Assembly: GCF_001905385.1 (NCBI RefSeq)
Contig: NZ_LIPF01000009.1
Location: 372,001 to 436,000, forward strand
DNA length: 64,000 nt
Direction of reading: 5' to 3'
Source: Streptomyces sp. CB02414
GTDB lineage: Bacteria > Actinomycetota > Actinomycetes > Streptomycetales > Streptomycetaceae
The position numbers and the translations under genes were made by a program. The stretch's first letter is position 1; each line of letters begins with the position of its first letter. The notes beneath the pieces are model-generated. The model was not told where the DNA came from, ran no database searches, and saw nothing but the letters and a program-made list of their open reading frames with translations. Shown here one piece after another: positions 34,527 to 44,166 of this stretch.

Positions 34527-35242
34527 GCGGGGCGTCCTTCCCGAGGGGTGCGGAGCAGGGGCGGGTGCAGGGTGGTGGCGGGGCCCGCGCGGTAGAGCGC
34601 GGCCGGTTTGCCGCGGCCGCCGGTGAGGCGGGCGGCGCCGGGGACGGCCTCGACGAAGCCCGGGGTGGCGAGCACCTTGCGGCGGAAGTTGGGCCGGTCC
34701 AGGGCCGTGCCCCACACCGTCTCGTAGACCTGTTGCAGCTCGCCGAGGGTGAACTCGGCCGGGCAGAAGGCGGTGGCCAGGCAGGTGTACTCCAGCTTGG
34801 CGCCGACGCGGTCCCGGGCGTCGGCCAGGATCCGGTCGTGGTCGAAGGCGAGGTCCACCGCGGCGTCGTACGGCACCCAGCGGGCCTGCGAGGCGTCACC
34901 GCCACCGTGCGGTTCGGGTGGGTCGGGCAGCAGCGCGGCGAACGCGACGGACACCACCCGCATGCGGGGGTCGCGGTCGGGCTCGCTGTAGGTGCGCAGC
35001 TGCTCCAGGTGCAGCCCGGTCACGTCGGCGAGGCCGGTCTCCTCGGCCAGCTCGCGCCGGGCCGCCTCCTCTGCCGACTCCTCGGGCAGCAGGAAGCCGC
35101 CGGGCAGCGCCCAGCGGCCGGCGTACGGCTCCTGCCCCCGTTCCACGAGCAGCACGTGCAGCGCGCCCGCGCGGAGCGTGAGGACGGCGAGGTCCACGGT
35201 GACGGCGAACGGCTCGAAGGCGTGTTTGTCATAGCCGTGCAC
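34523..35242 (-). CDS. nrtR: NrtR-type transcriptional regulator (Nudix domain plus winged helix)
   Basis: A 239-residue protein. The N-terminal Nudix domain keeps a complete Nudix box (GFLLPEESAEEAARREL then AEETGL). The C-terminal part, FTLGELQQVYETVW, LDRPNFRRKVL and GKPAALYR, is the winged helix characteristic of NrtR regulators of NAD metabolism, which release DNA when they bind ADP-ribose. GTG 35242 is the start. A palindrome 15-37 bp upstream (ATAGTC-N5-GACTAT) fits NrtR-type operators, implying autoregulation. It is cotranscribed with an ADP-ribosylglycohydrolase. Confidence 0.88.
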   Translation of the reverse strand: MHGYDKHAFEPFAVTVDLAVLTLRAGALHVLLVERGQEPYAGRWALPGGFLLPEESAEEAARRELAEETGLADVTGLHLEQLRTYSEPDRDPRMRVVSVAFAALLPDPPEPHGGGDASQARWVPYDAAVDLAFDHDRILADARDRVGAKLEYTCLATAFCPAEFTLGELQQVYETVWGTALDRPNFRRKVLATPGFVEAVPGAARLTGGRGKPAALYRAGPATTLHPPLLRTPREGRPA

Positions 35243-35256
35243 GACCGGCCACCCCC

Positions 35257-35279
35257 TTAATAGTCACTACGACTATAAA
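35257..35279. promoter_or_regulatory. predicted NrtR operator
   Basis: TTAATAGTC-ACTAC-GACTATAAA has perfect 6-bp inner arms (ATAGTC/GACTAT) and AT-rich outer bases, unusual in this GC-rich DNA. It overlaps the likely promoter of the nrtR gene. Confidence 0.75.
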
Positions 35280-35314
35280 GAGGGTGGCTCAGACGCACAA
35301 GCCCGTACGGCGGG

Positions 35315-36430
35315 CTAGAGGTCGACCTCCTGCATCAGCATCCCGACCTCCGTGTTGGACAGCCTGCGCAGCCAGCCCGACTTCTGGTCGCCCAGGGTGA
35401 TCGGGCCGAAGGCGGTGCGCACCAGCTTGTCGACCGGGAAGCCGGCCTCGGCCAGCATCCGGCGGACGATGTGCTTGCGGCCCTCGTGGAGGGTGACCTC
35501 GACCAGGTAGTTCTTTCCGGTCTGCTCGACGACCCGGAAGTGGTCCGCGCGCGCGTACCCGTCCTCCAGCTGGATGCCGTCCTTGAGGCGCTTGCCGAGG
35601 TCGCGCGGGATGGGACCCACGATGTGCGCGAGGTAGGTCTTCTTCACGCCGTACCGGGGGTGGGTCAGGCGGTGCGCCAGCTCACCGTGGTTGGTGAGCA
35701 GGATGACGCCCTCGGTCTCGGTGTCGAGCCGGCCGACGTGGAAGAGGCGGGTCTCGCGGTTGGTGACGTAGTCACCGAGGCACTGGCGGCCCTCCGGGTC
35801 CTCCATGGTGGAGACGACACCGGCGGGCTTGTTCAGCGAGAAGAACTGGTACGACTGCGTGGCGACGGTCAGGCCGTCGACCTTGACCTCATCCTTCTCG
35901 GGGTCGACGCGGCGGCCCTGCTCCAGCACGATCTCGCCGTTGATCTCGACGCGCGCCTGCTCGATCAGCTCCTCGCAGGCGCGCCGGGAGCCGTAGCCCG
36001 CGCGGGCGAGGACCTTCTGGAGCCGCTCGCCCTCCTGCTCGGCGCCCGGGAAGGTCTTGGGCAGCTTGACGTCCTTCTTGCCCGCGTACCGCTCGCGGTT
36101 GCGCTCCTCGGCCCGGGTCTCGTACTCGCGGGACGTGGCCGGGGCGCTGCGGCCGCGCTGCTGGGGGCGCTTCGGGCCGCCCTTGGCGCCGCCCCGGGCC
36201 GAGGGGCCGCGGCCCGACTTCGGGCCGTCCTTGGTGGCGCCGGGGCCCACGTCGTAACGCCGCTCCTCCGGGCGCGGCTTCTTCGGACGACCGCCCTGCT
36301 TGTCGTCGCGGTTGTTGCCGGCACCGCGGTAGTTGCCGCGGCCCCCGCTGCTCCCGCCGCGGCCGCCGCTGTTGCCACCACGGCTCCCGCCGTTGTTTCC
36401 GCTGCTGTTCCTGCCGCTGCTGCTTCGCAT
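35315..36430 (-). CDS. rluB: 23S rRNA pseudouridine synthase, RluB/RsuA family, with Gly/Arg-rich N-terminus
   Basis: A 371-residue protein. The first ~115 residues are disordered and Gly/Ser/Arg/Lys-rich with RGG-like repeats, then an S4 RNA-binding domain (RLQKVLARAGYGSRRACEEL), then the catalytic domain with FSLNKPAG and GRLDTETEGVILLT, in which the Asp is the nucleophile. The enzyme makes pseudouridine in large-subunit rRNA. ATG 36430 overlaps the scpB stop as TGATG. This scpA-scpB-rluB linkage is conserved widely. The RG-rich tail probably adds RNA affinity. Confidence 0.93.
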   Translation of the reverse strand: MRSSSGRNSSGNNGGSRGGNSGGRGGSSGGRGNYRGAGNNRDDKQGGRPKKPRPEERRYDVGPGATKDGPKSGRGPSARGGAKGGPKRPQQRGRSAPATSREYETRAEERNRERYAGKKDVKLPKTFPGAEQEGERLQKVLARAGYGSRRACEELIEQARVEINGEIVLEQGRRVDPEKDEVKVDGLTVATQSYQFFSLNKPAGVVSTMEDPEGRQCLGDYVTNRETRLFHVGRLDTETEGVILLTNHGELAHRLTHPRYGVKKTYLAHIVGPIPRDLGKRLKDGIQLEDGYARADHFRVVEQTGKNYLVEVTLHEGRKHIVRRMLAEAGFPVDKLVRTAFGPITLGDQKSGWLRRLSNTEVGMLMQEVDL

Positions 36431-37092
36431 CAAAGTTCCGTCTTGTCGTCTGCGTCCTCGGAATCCGGGGCGTCCGGATCGAACGACGGGACCGCTTCCA
36501 GTGTCTCGGCCTCGATCGCCGCCGCCTCCGGGAGGAAGGGCGCGAGCTCCGGGAGCTCGTCCAGGCCGCGCAGGCCCATCCGCTCCAGGAAGTAGTTCGT
36601 CGTCACGTACAGGATCGCACCTGTTTCGGGTTCCGTGCCCGCCTCCTCCACCAGGCCCCGCTGGAGGAGGGTGCGCATCACACCGTCGCAGTTCACGCCG
36701 CGCACCGCGGAGACGCGGCTGCGGCTGACCGGCTGGCGGTAGGCGACGACGGCGAGGGTCTCCAGGGCGGCCTGGGTGAGACGGGCGTGCTGGCCGTCCA
36801 GGACGAAGCCCTCGACGGCCGCCGCGTACTCGGGGCGGCTGTAGAAGCGCCAGCCGCCCGCGATCAGGCGCAGCTCGAAGCCGCGCCGCTGCACGGTGTA
36901 CTCGTCGGCCAGCTCGCGCAGGGCGTCCGCGATCTGCCGCCGGGGCCGCTGGAGTATCTTCGCGAGGTGCTCCTCGGTGGCGGGCTCGTCGACGACCATG
37001 AGGACGGCTTCGAGGGCGGGCTTGAGGGCGAGGTCGGCGACGGCGACGGGCCCGCCCGGCACCTCGCCGGCCTCGGTGGTCTCTTCACTCAC
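36430..37092 (-). CDS. scpB: SMC-Scp complex subunit ScpB
   Basis: A 220-residue protein with two winged-helix domains: LKPALEAVLMVVDEPATEEHLA, LTQAALETLAVVAYRQPVSR and VRGVNCDGVMRTLLQRGLVEE, followed by YVTTNYFLERMGLRGLDELPEL. It dimerises and binds the ScpA bridge in the condensin-like SMC complex for chromosome organisation. GTG 37092 overlaps the scpA stop (GTGA); the stop overlaps rluB. Confidence 0.95.
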   Translation of the reverse strand: MSEETTEAGEVPGGPVAVADLALKPALEAVLMVVDEPATEEHLAKILQRPRRQIADALRELADEYTVQRRGFELRLIAGGWRFYSRPEYAAAVEGFVLDGQHARLTQAALETLAVVAYRQPVSRSRVSAVRGVNCDGVMRTLLQRGLVEEAGTEPETGAILYVTTNYFLERMGLRGLDELPELAPFLPEAAAIEAETLEAVPSFDPDAPDSEDADDKTEL

Positions 37093-38621
37093 GCCTTCTG
37101 CTCCTCCTTCGGCGCCTCGGGCGGCCGGTCGAACTCGTCGGTCACCACCGGTTCGGTGTCCCCGTCCCCGCCGGTCCAGCGCACCAGCAGATCGCCGAGG
37201 GCGGTCTCCTGGTCCAGGGCGACGGCCTTCTCCCGGTACAGCTCCAGCAGCGCCAGGAAGCGGGCCACGACGGTCAGGGTGTCCTCGGTGTCCTCGACCA
37301 GGACGCCGAAACTGGTCTCCCCCAGCTCCTTGAGCCGGGCGACGACGATCCCGGCCTGCTCCTGCACGCTCACCAGCGGCGCGTGGATGTGCTCGACGTA
37401 CACCTGCGGCTTGGGCTTGGGCTGCATCGCCTTCACGGCGAGCTGGGCGAAGCCCTCGGGGCCGATGCTGATGACGACCTCGGGCAGCAGCTCGGCGTGG
37501 TGGGGCTCCAGGCCGACGGTGCGGGGGTAGCGGCGGGCCTCGGCTTCGAGCCGGTCGTTGAAGATCTCCGCGATCTGCTTGTACGCGCGGTACTGGAGCA
37601 GCCGGGCGAAGAGCAGGTCGCGGGCCTCCAGGAGCGCGAGGTCGCCCTCGTCCTCGACCTCGGCGGCGGGCAGCAGCCGGGCCGCCTTCAGGTCGAGCAG
37701 CGTGGCCGCGACCACCAGGAACTCGGTCGTCTCGTCCAGGTCCCAGTCCCGGCCCATCGCGCGGATGTGCGCCATGAACTCGTCGGTCACCTTGGACAGC
37801 GCGACCTCGGTGACGTCCATCTTGTGCCGGGAGATCAACTGGAGGAGCAGGTCGAAGGGCCCCTCGAAGTTGGCGAGCCGCACCTTGAAGACGCCGTCGC
37901 CCTCGCCGGGCGTGCCTTGTGGGAGGGCGGACGGTGCGTCGGCGCCGGCGGGCGGCGTGCGGGGAACGTCTGCGGGCCCCGGAGGCGGCCCCTCCGGCTG
38001 GGGCCCAGGCGCCGGGCGAGGAGCCCGTGGGGGCGTCGCCGTGCCGCGCGGCGGCGCCCCGGCGGCTCCGGATGCGGGGGCCTCCCGTGACTCGGCGCCG
38101 ACGGACCGGTGACCGGCCGCCGAATCGGCAACCCCGGACGCTTCGGTATCCGTTCCGGCCCCGACCGCCTCGGACGGTGCCGGACGGCTCTCGGATCCAC
38201 CGGACCCGGACGGACCGGAGCCAGCACCGGGGCCGGAGCCCGAACCAACGGACGCGAACCACTCGGGACCGCTCTCGGCCCACGCCGGCCGGGACGATCG
38301 CGGACCATCCTCCGGATCGGCGGGACCGGCTTCGCGACCGGTGGACCCGGACAGTGCGGGACCGGTCCGTTGCCCCGGCGGCCCGGAGAGCCGGAGGCCG
38401 GCAGCGTCGGAACCCGTCTCCGGGTCGGTGAGCCCGGACGGCCCGGGTCCGGCGGGTGCCTCGGGCGCGTCGGCGGCCTCGGCCGTCTCGGGCGCACCGG
38501 AGGCACCGGACGCGTCCGGCTCCCGCGCCACCGGCGGAGCCGCCCGTTCGCCGGGCCCCGGGCCCAGTACGCGCCGACGACCGGCGCGGGGGCCGGGGCG
38601 GGAGGCGTCGTTCGAGGTCAT
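37089..38621 (-). CDS. scpA: SMC-Scp complex kleisin ScpA with ~240-residue disordered N-terminal extension
   Basis: A 510-residue protein. Residues ~244-510 are a standard ScpA: FKVRLANFEGPFDLLLQLI, DVTEVALSKVTDEFMAHI, LLDLKAARLLP, and a C-terminal winged helix that binds the SMC head. The first ~243 residues are Pro/Gly/Ser/Glu/Ala-rich without predicted structure and contain repeated GSGSGPG-like units. ScpA proteins elsewhere are about 250-280 residues, so the extension nearly doubles it. It starts 18 bp after the RHH gene and overlaps scpB. Confidence 0.93.
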   Translation of the reverse strand: MTSNDASRPGPRAGRRRVLGPGPGERAAPPVAREPDASGASGAPETAEAADAPEAPAGPGPSGLTDPETGSDAAGLRLSGPPGQRTGPALSGSTGREAGPADPEDGPRSSRPAWAESGPEWFASVGSGSGPGAGSGPSGSGGSESRPAPSEAVGAGTDTEASGVADSAAGHRSVGAESREAPASGAAGAPPRGTATPPRAPRPAPGPQPEGPPPGPADVPRTPPAGADAPSALPQGTPGEGDGVFKVRLANFEGPFDLLLQLISRHKMDVTEVALSKVTDEFMAHIRAMGRDWDLDETTEFLVVAATLLDLKAARLLPAAEVEDEGDLALLEARDLLFARLLQYRAYKQIAEIFNDRLEAEARRYPRTVGLEPHHAELLPEVVISIGPEGFAQLAVKAMQPKPKPQVYVEHIHAPLVSVQEQAGIVVARLKELGETSFGVLVEDTEDTLTVVARFLALLELYREKAVALDQETALGDLLVRWTGGDGDTEPVVTDEFDRPPEAPKEEQKA

Positions 38622-38639
38622 TGCCCCCGCAGGCTACCG

Positions 38640-39191
38640 CTACCGTCCGCGCAGCCGTCGTACGAGGATGCTGGCGTCCCCGCGGGTCTCCAGGTCGGCG
38701 AGGACGACGGCGACGGCCTCGCGGACGATGCGGCCGCGGTCGACGGCCAGTCCGTGCTCGCCCCGGAGCACCAAGCGGGCGTGCTCGAGGTCCATCAGCT
38801 CCTCGGCGGAGACGTACACGGTGATCTTCTCGTCGTGGCGCTCCCGGCCGCTGGGCCGGCGTGCGGCGGCCCGGCCGCGCTTGCGGGGCTGGGACTGCGC
38901 GGCGGCAGAACCTTCCTGCGTGGCCGCGCCTCGCGCGGAGCGCTCGGCACCGCGGCTGCGGGACTCGCCCGCCGAGCCCTGTTCCGCGTCCGCCGCGGCG
39001 TGCTCCGCGCCCTCGCCGTCACCGCCCTGCGCGGGCACCGACTGCGGTGCGTCCTCGGCTGCGGCCTGGTCGCTCTCCCCCGCCGGTGCCGGCACCCGGG
39101 CTTCCCCGTTGGCCGGTCGCCGCGGGGAGGACGCCTGCAGCGCCGTTCCCCCTGTCGTACGGAAGAGTTCGTCGGCCCCCGGCAGACTCAC
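38640..39191 (-). CDS. ribbon-helix-helix-like protein partnered with ParA
   Basis: A 183-residue protein. Residues 1-115 are Ala/Gly/Glu-rich and disordered. The C-terminal ~62 residues have the pattern of a ribbon-helix-helix fold: strand EKITVYVS, helix AEELMDLEHARLVLRG, and helix VDRGRIVREAVAVVLADLE. This is the arrangement seen in ParG/CopG-type DNA-binding partners of ParA ATPases. GTG 39191 overlaps the parA stop (GTGA); a GTG at 39203 is possible. Its position between parA and scpA suggests a role in segregation. DNA binding is inferred. Confidence 0.65.
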   Translation of the reverse strand: MSLPGADELFRTTGGTALQASSPRRPANGEARVPAPAGESDQAAAEDAPQSVPAQGGDGEGAEHAAADAEQGSAGESRSRGAERSARGAATQEGSAAAQSQPRKRGRAAARRPSGRERHDEKITVYVSAEELMDLEHARLVLRGEHGLAVDRGRIVREAVAVVLADLETRGDASILVRRLRGR

Positions 39192-40360
39192 TCGGCGTGA
39201 CACCGGGCGAGCACCTCCCTGGCGAGCTGGCGGTAGGCGGCGGCACCGACGGAGTTGGAGGCGTAGGTGGTGATCGGCTCACCGGCGACCGTGGTCTCCG
39301 GGAAGCGGACCGTGCGCCCGATGACCGTGTGGTAGACGTGGTCGTCGAACGCCTCGACCACACGCGCGAGCACCTCACGGCTGTGCACCGTGCGCGAGTC
39401 GTACATGGTGGCGAGGATGCCGTCGAGCTCCAGGTCGGGGTTGAGCCGCTCCTGGACCTTCTCGATCGTCTCGGTCAGCAGGGCCACACCGCGCAGCGCG
39501 AAGAACTCGCACTCCAGCGGCACGATCACCTTGTGCGCGGCGGTCAGCGCGTTGACCGTGAGCAGGCCGAGCGAGGGCTGGCAGTCGATGACGATGAAGT
39601 CGTAGTCGTCCATCAGCGGCTTCAGGGCCCGCTGGAGCGTCGACTCGCGCGCGACCTCGCTGACGAGCTGCACCTCGGCCGCCGACAGGTCGATGTTGCT
39701 GGGCAGCAGGTCCATGTTGGGGACCGCCGTCTTCAGCAGCACCTCGTCGGCCGCCATGCCCCGCTCCATGAGCAGGTTGTAGACGGTGAGGTCGAGCTCC
39801 ATCGGGTTGACGCCGAGACCGACCGACAGCGCGCCCTGCGGGTCGAAGTCGACGAGCAGCACCCGGCGCCCGTACTCGGCGAGCGCGGCACCCAGGTTGA
39901 TGGTCGACGTGGTCTTGCCCACGCCGCCCTTCTGGTTGCACATCGCGATGATCTTCGCGGGGCCGTGATCGGTCAGCGGGCCCGGGATCGGGAAGTACGG
40001 CAGCGGACGGCCCGTCGGGCCGATGCGCTCCCGGCGCTGGCGGGCCGCGTCGGGCGCGAGCGTCGCCGCGTACTCGGGATCGGGCTCGTACTCCGCGTCC
40101 GGATCGTAGAAGTGCCCCTCGGGCAGTTCGTCGTAGTCGGCGAAGTGGTTGCGGGGCGCGCCACTTCCGTCGCCGGCCATGGCGTTCACGTGTTGGCCAT
40201 CCATACTCATGTGTGCTGTCTGAGTTGCCTGCGGACTCTGGTGGGCGGCTGCGAAGGTGCGTACAGCGACGGAGCCGACAGCCTCGAGACGCCCGGGGCT
40301 CTCGGCCCGTGCAGGCATTCCTGGTTGACCACCCCCGGGAGTAAATGTCGACTCATTCAC
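39188..40360 (-). CDS. ParA/Soj family ATPase
   Basis: A 390-residue protein. After a ~135-residue acidic and Tyr/Pro-rich extension comes the ParA domain with deviant Walker A KGGVGKTT (144-151), LLVDFDPQGAL, and IDCQPSLGLLTVNAL. It is not the parAB-oriC gene but the chromosomal ParA that precedes scpAB in actinobacteria. GTG 40360 is chosen because AAGGAGGT precedes it. It is coupled by GTGA overlap to the RHH-like gene. An ald terminator lies upstream. Confidence 0.9.
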   Translation of the reverse strand: MNESTFTPGGGQPGMPARAESPGRLEAVGSVAVRTFAAAHQSPQATQTAHMSMDGQHVNAMAGDGSGAPRNHFADYDELPEGHFYDPDAEYEPDPEYAATLAPDAARQRRERIGPTGRPLPYFPIPGPLTDHGPAKIIAMCNQKGGVGKTTSTINLGAALAEYGRRVLLVDFDPQGALSVGLGVNPMELDLTVYNLLMERGMAADEVLLKTAVPNMDLLPSNIDLSAAEVQLVSEVARESTLQRALKPLMDDYDFIVIDCQPSLGLLTVNALTAAHKVIVPLECEFFALRGVALLTETIEKVQERLNPDLELDGILATMYDSRTVHSREVLARVVEAFDDHVYHTVIGRTVRFPETTVAGEPITTYASNSVGAAAYRQLAREVLARCHAE

Positions 40361-40717
40361 AAGTCGTCTTACCTCCTTGGTGACCAGGAAACTTCTAGAC
40401 AGGTCAGCGTGGCACCATGCCGACGTTCGGCGACTCTATGGCGTGTCGGGCGTCCGCAGCAACACAATCCGCCGGACCCGGCACGATGTGTCGGCAATGA
40501 AACAACCCTCTGTCAAGGGCGTACGGCCGTCGCACAGCAGGTTTCACCGGTGCGCGAATCGGTTGAAGCGTTACGTTCGAGGCGAGTTGACCGAGAATCG
40601 CAAAGTGACCATACACACACCTGGCCGGACCTTGTCGGGCAAGGTCCGGCCGGGTGTGCGCGGTTGACGGCGACTGTTGACGTATCGCCTTTACCGTTTG
40701 GTGACTTAGGACAAGCC
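40361..40717. other. 357-bp intergenic region upstream of parA
   Basis: Contains the parA promoter region (about 40370-40600, relatively AT-richer) and the ald terminator. No gene is supported. Confidence 0.6.
40623..40651 (-). terminator. terminator of ald
   Basis: GGCCGGACCTTG and its exact complement form a 12-bp stem with a TCGGG loop, about 70 bp after the ald stop. No T tract follows. Confidence 0.85.
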
Positions 40718-41842
<1,125 letters not shown>

Positions 41843-41974
41843 GGTCCTTGGCTCAGAGGATGGGGCTATTACTACACATACCCGCGCACACGTGGGCACA
41901 ACGGGAGAGACCGCAAGAACGTGCGGCAGAGCCAGTCTAATGAAGGTGTTCCCGCTGTCTAGCCTTTCAAAGCA

Positions 41975-44002
41975 TCAATCTTCCGACGAAGCGCTGCGGA
42001 TTTCGCAGGCTTCTTCGAGATCTTCCCTCAGCATCCGATCGGCAGCGCCCCGCTGCAGCCCGGCCGCCGCGGGATCGCCGAGCCGGTCGAGCGTGTCGGC
42101 CAGCCGCAGGTGCAGCGCCGCCTGGAGCCGGACGTCGTCGGCCCGGCGGGCCCACTCGACGGCCTCCTGACAGGTGCGCAGCGACTCCTCCGGGCGTCCG
42201 GCGTACTCCTGGACGCGGGCCAGTTCGCTCAAGGCCCGCGCCCGCGCGGCCACATCGCCGGTCCGGCGGTACCCGGCGACCGCGGCGCGCCAGCCGCGCA
42301 GCGCCTCGCCGTAGCGGCCCGCGTAGGTGTGGGCGGTGGCGAGGCGGCCGTAGACGCGGGCGGCGTCGGCGCGCTCGTCCCGGGCGAGCCGCTGGGCGAG
42401 GGCCCGGCCGAACCAGTCGGCGGCCCGGTCGTAGTCACCCAGTTCCAGGTGGGCGCCGCCTACGGATTCCATCGCGCGGGCGGTCGCGTACGGGTCGTCC
42501 GCCTCGCGTCCGGCGTCCAGCGCGGCCCGGTAGCGCACCAGGGCCTCGGCGGTGCGACCGGTGCGGGCGTCCAGGTCGGCGAGGTTGAGCAGGGCCGCGG
42601 CCTTCTCGCGGGGCAGCTCCCGGCGCTCGGCCACGTCGAGGACGAGACGGTGGATGCCGTACAGGTCGGGGGCGGCGGCCTGGGTGCCGAAGTGGGCGAC
42701 CATGGCACGCACCAGCTGGGACATCAGCCGTCGGGCGAGGGTGTCCAGCTCCCCGTCGGCGACCGCGAGCCGGGCCGCGGCCAGCAGGGCGGGGCGGCGG
42801 GCGCGCAGCCAGTCGGCGGCGGCCCTGGGGGTGGGGAAGCGCAGGGCCCGGGGCATGCCGACGAGCTTCTCGCGGGCCTGCGGGCTGTCGGTCTCGGTGA
42901 CCGCCCGGCAGGACTGGAGCAGCCGCACCGTCCGCTCCAGCATGCGGGCGCGGGCGAGCTGGAGCTCGGCGGGCCGGTCGTGGCTCTCGGCGAGGGCCCG
43001 CAGCCGGTCGTGCAGGCACCCGGGCACCTCGTACTCGGGCAGCGGCGAGTCGACCGCGGTCAGCAGGCCGAGGGCCACGAAGTCGTCGAGGGTGGTGCGG
43101 GCGCCGTGCACCGAGCAGCCGGCGAGCGCGGAGGCGGTGTGCGGGTCGACCATCCCGGCGGGGGCGAGGGAGAGCAGGCGCAGTATCCGGGCGGCCGGGC
43201 CGGGCAGCGACGTGTAGGCCACGCGGAAGACGCGGCTGAGCGGTGTGCCCTCGCCGTCCTCCGCGCGCACGTGCTTGGCGAGGTCGGCGACGGCCGCCTG
43301 GGGCCGGGCGGCGAGCCAGCCGCCGGCCAGGGTGAGCGCGGCGGGCTGCGCCTGGCACGCCTCGACCAGCTGCTCGGCGGCCCTGGGATCGACGGTGATG
43401 CGCACCGACCCGGTGTGCCGGGACAGCAGCTCCACCGCCGACTTGGTGTCCAGGCCGCCCAGCGTGCACGGGCGGACGTCCGCGATGCCGGTGAGCGGGC
43501 CCTGGGCGACGGCGACGGCCAGGCAGTCCGGGGTGTCCGGCAGGAGGGCGTCGACCTGCTCGGCGTCGGCGGCGTCGTCGAGCAGGAGCAGCACCTTGCG
43601 GTCGGCGAGGGCGGTGCGCAGGGCCTCGGTGAGGTCGTCCTCGTCGGCTCCGGGCGGGGCGGCGCACTCCAGCTCGGTGAGCAGTTCCCGGGCCAGGCGT
43701 CCCACCGGCACGCGGGTGCCGTCCGGCTCGCTCAGCCGGGCGCGCAGCACACCGTCGGGGTAGGCGTCCGCGACCTGCGCGGCCAGTTCCTCGGCGAGTG
43801 CGGTGCGGCCGGAGCCGGGCCGGCCCGCGATGAGCAGCACGCGCGCGCGGGGGGCCTTGCGGCCGGAGAGAGTGTCCAGGCCGGCGCGCTCGATGTCGGC
43901 GCGCAGCTCCTTCAACTCCCGGGTGCGGCCCAGGAACCGATTCTGCTCAGCAGGGTCCTGCGACAGCCGTACGCCGTCCGTGTCCACCGCCTGATCCGTC
44001 AC
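41975..44002 (-). CDS. STAND/NB-ARC ATPase with TPR-like C-terminus (AfsR-like without SARP domain)
   Basis: A 675-residue protein. An FLGRTRELKEL N-box is followed by P-loop IAGRPGSGRTALAEE and Walker B LLLLDDAAD, as in NB-ARC/STAND switches. Winged-helix-like and helical parts follow (TPLSRVFRVAYTSLPGPAARILRLLSLAPAG is typical of the AfsR group), then at least five TPR-like repeats from residue ~480 (LLNLADLDARTGRTAEALVRYR and similar). It lacks the DNA-binding SARP domain of AfsR. GTG 44002 has GGGAG 8 bp upstream. Probably a signalling ATPase; the signal is unknown. Confidence 0.82.
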   Translation of the reverse strand: MTDQAVDTDGVRLSQDPAEQNRFLGRTRELKELRADIERAGLDTLSGRKAPRARVLLIAGRPGSGRTALAEELAAQVADAYPDGVLRARLSEPDGTRVPVGRLARELLTELECAAPPGADEDDLTEALRTALADRKVLLLLDDAADAEQVDALLPDTPDCLAVAVAQGPLTGIADVRPCTLGGLDTKSAVELLSRHTGSVRITVDPRAAEQLVEACQAQPAALTLAGGWLAARPQAAVADLAKHVRAEDGEGTPLSRVFRVAYTSLPGPAARILRLLSLAPAGMVDPHTASALAGCSVHGARTTLDDFVALGLLTAVDSPLPEYEVPGCLHDRLRALAESHDRPAELQLARARMLERTVRLLQSCRAVTETDSPQAREKLVGMPRALRFPTPRAAADWLRARRPALLAAARLAVADGELDTLARRLMSQLVRAMVAHFGTQAAAPDLYGIHRLVLDVAERRELPREKAAALLNLADLDARTGRTAEALVRYRAALDAGREADDPYATARAMESVGGAHLELGDYDRAADWFGRALAQRLARDERADAARVYGRLATAHTYAGRYGEALRGWRAAVAGYRRTGDVAARARALSELARVQEYAGRPEESLRTCQEAVEWARRADDVRLQAALHLRLADTLDRLGDPAAAGLQRGAADRMLREDLEEACEIRSASSED

Positions 44003-44166
44003 GGGCCACACTCCCGATCCCACCGCGCACCGGCGCCCGCCGGAACCCCGGTTCGGGCGTTTCCCGAGCCTAGTTCACGGTCTGCGACGTTCCCGGTGGA
44101 GCAGGGCGGGCACATCCCCCGATCGGATCAGCCGATGGTCACACCAACCCAGGTCCCGAGGGCCGC

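Noticed and set aside
40540..40565. parS-like site upstream of parA
   Set aside because: Only the half GTTTCAC matches; the second half of the GTTTCACGTGAAAC palindrome is absent.
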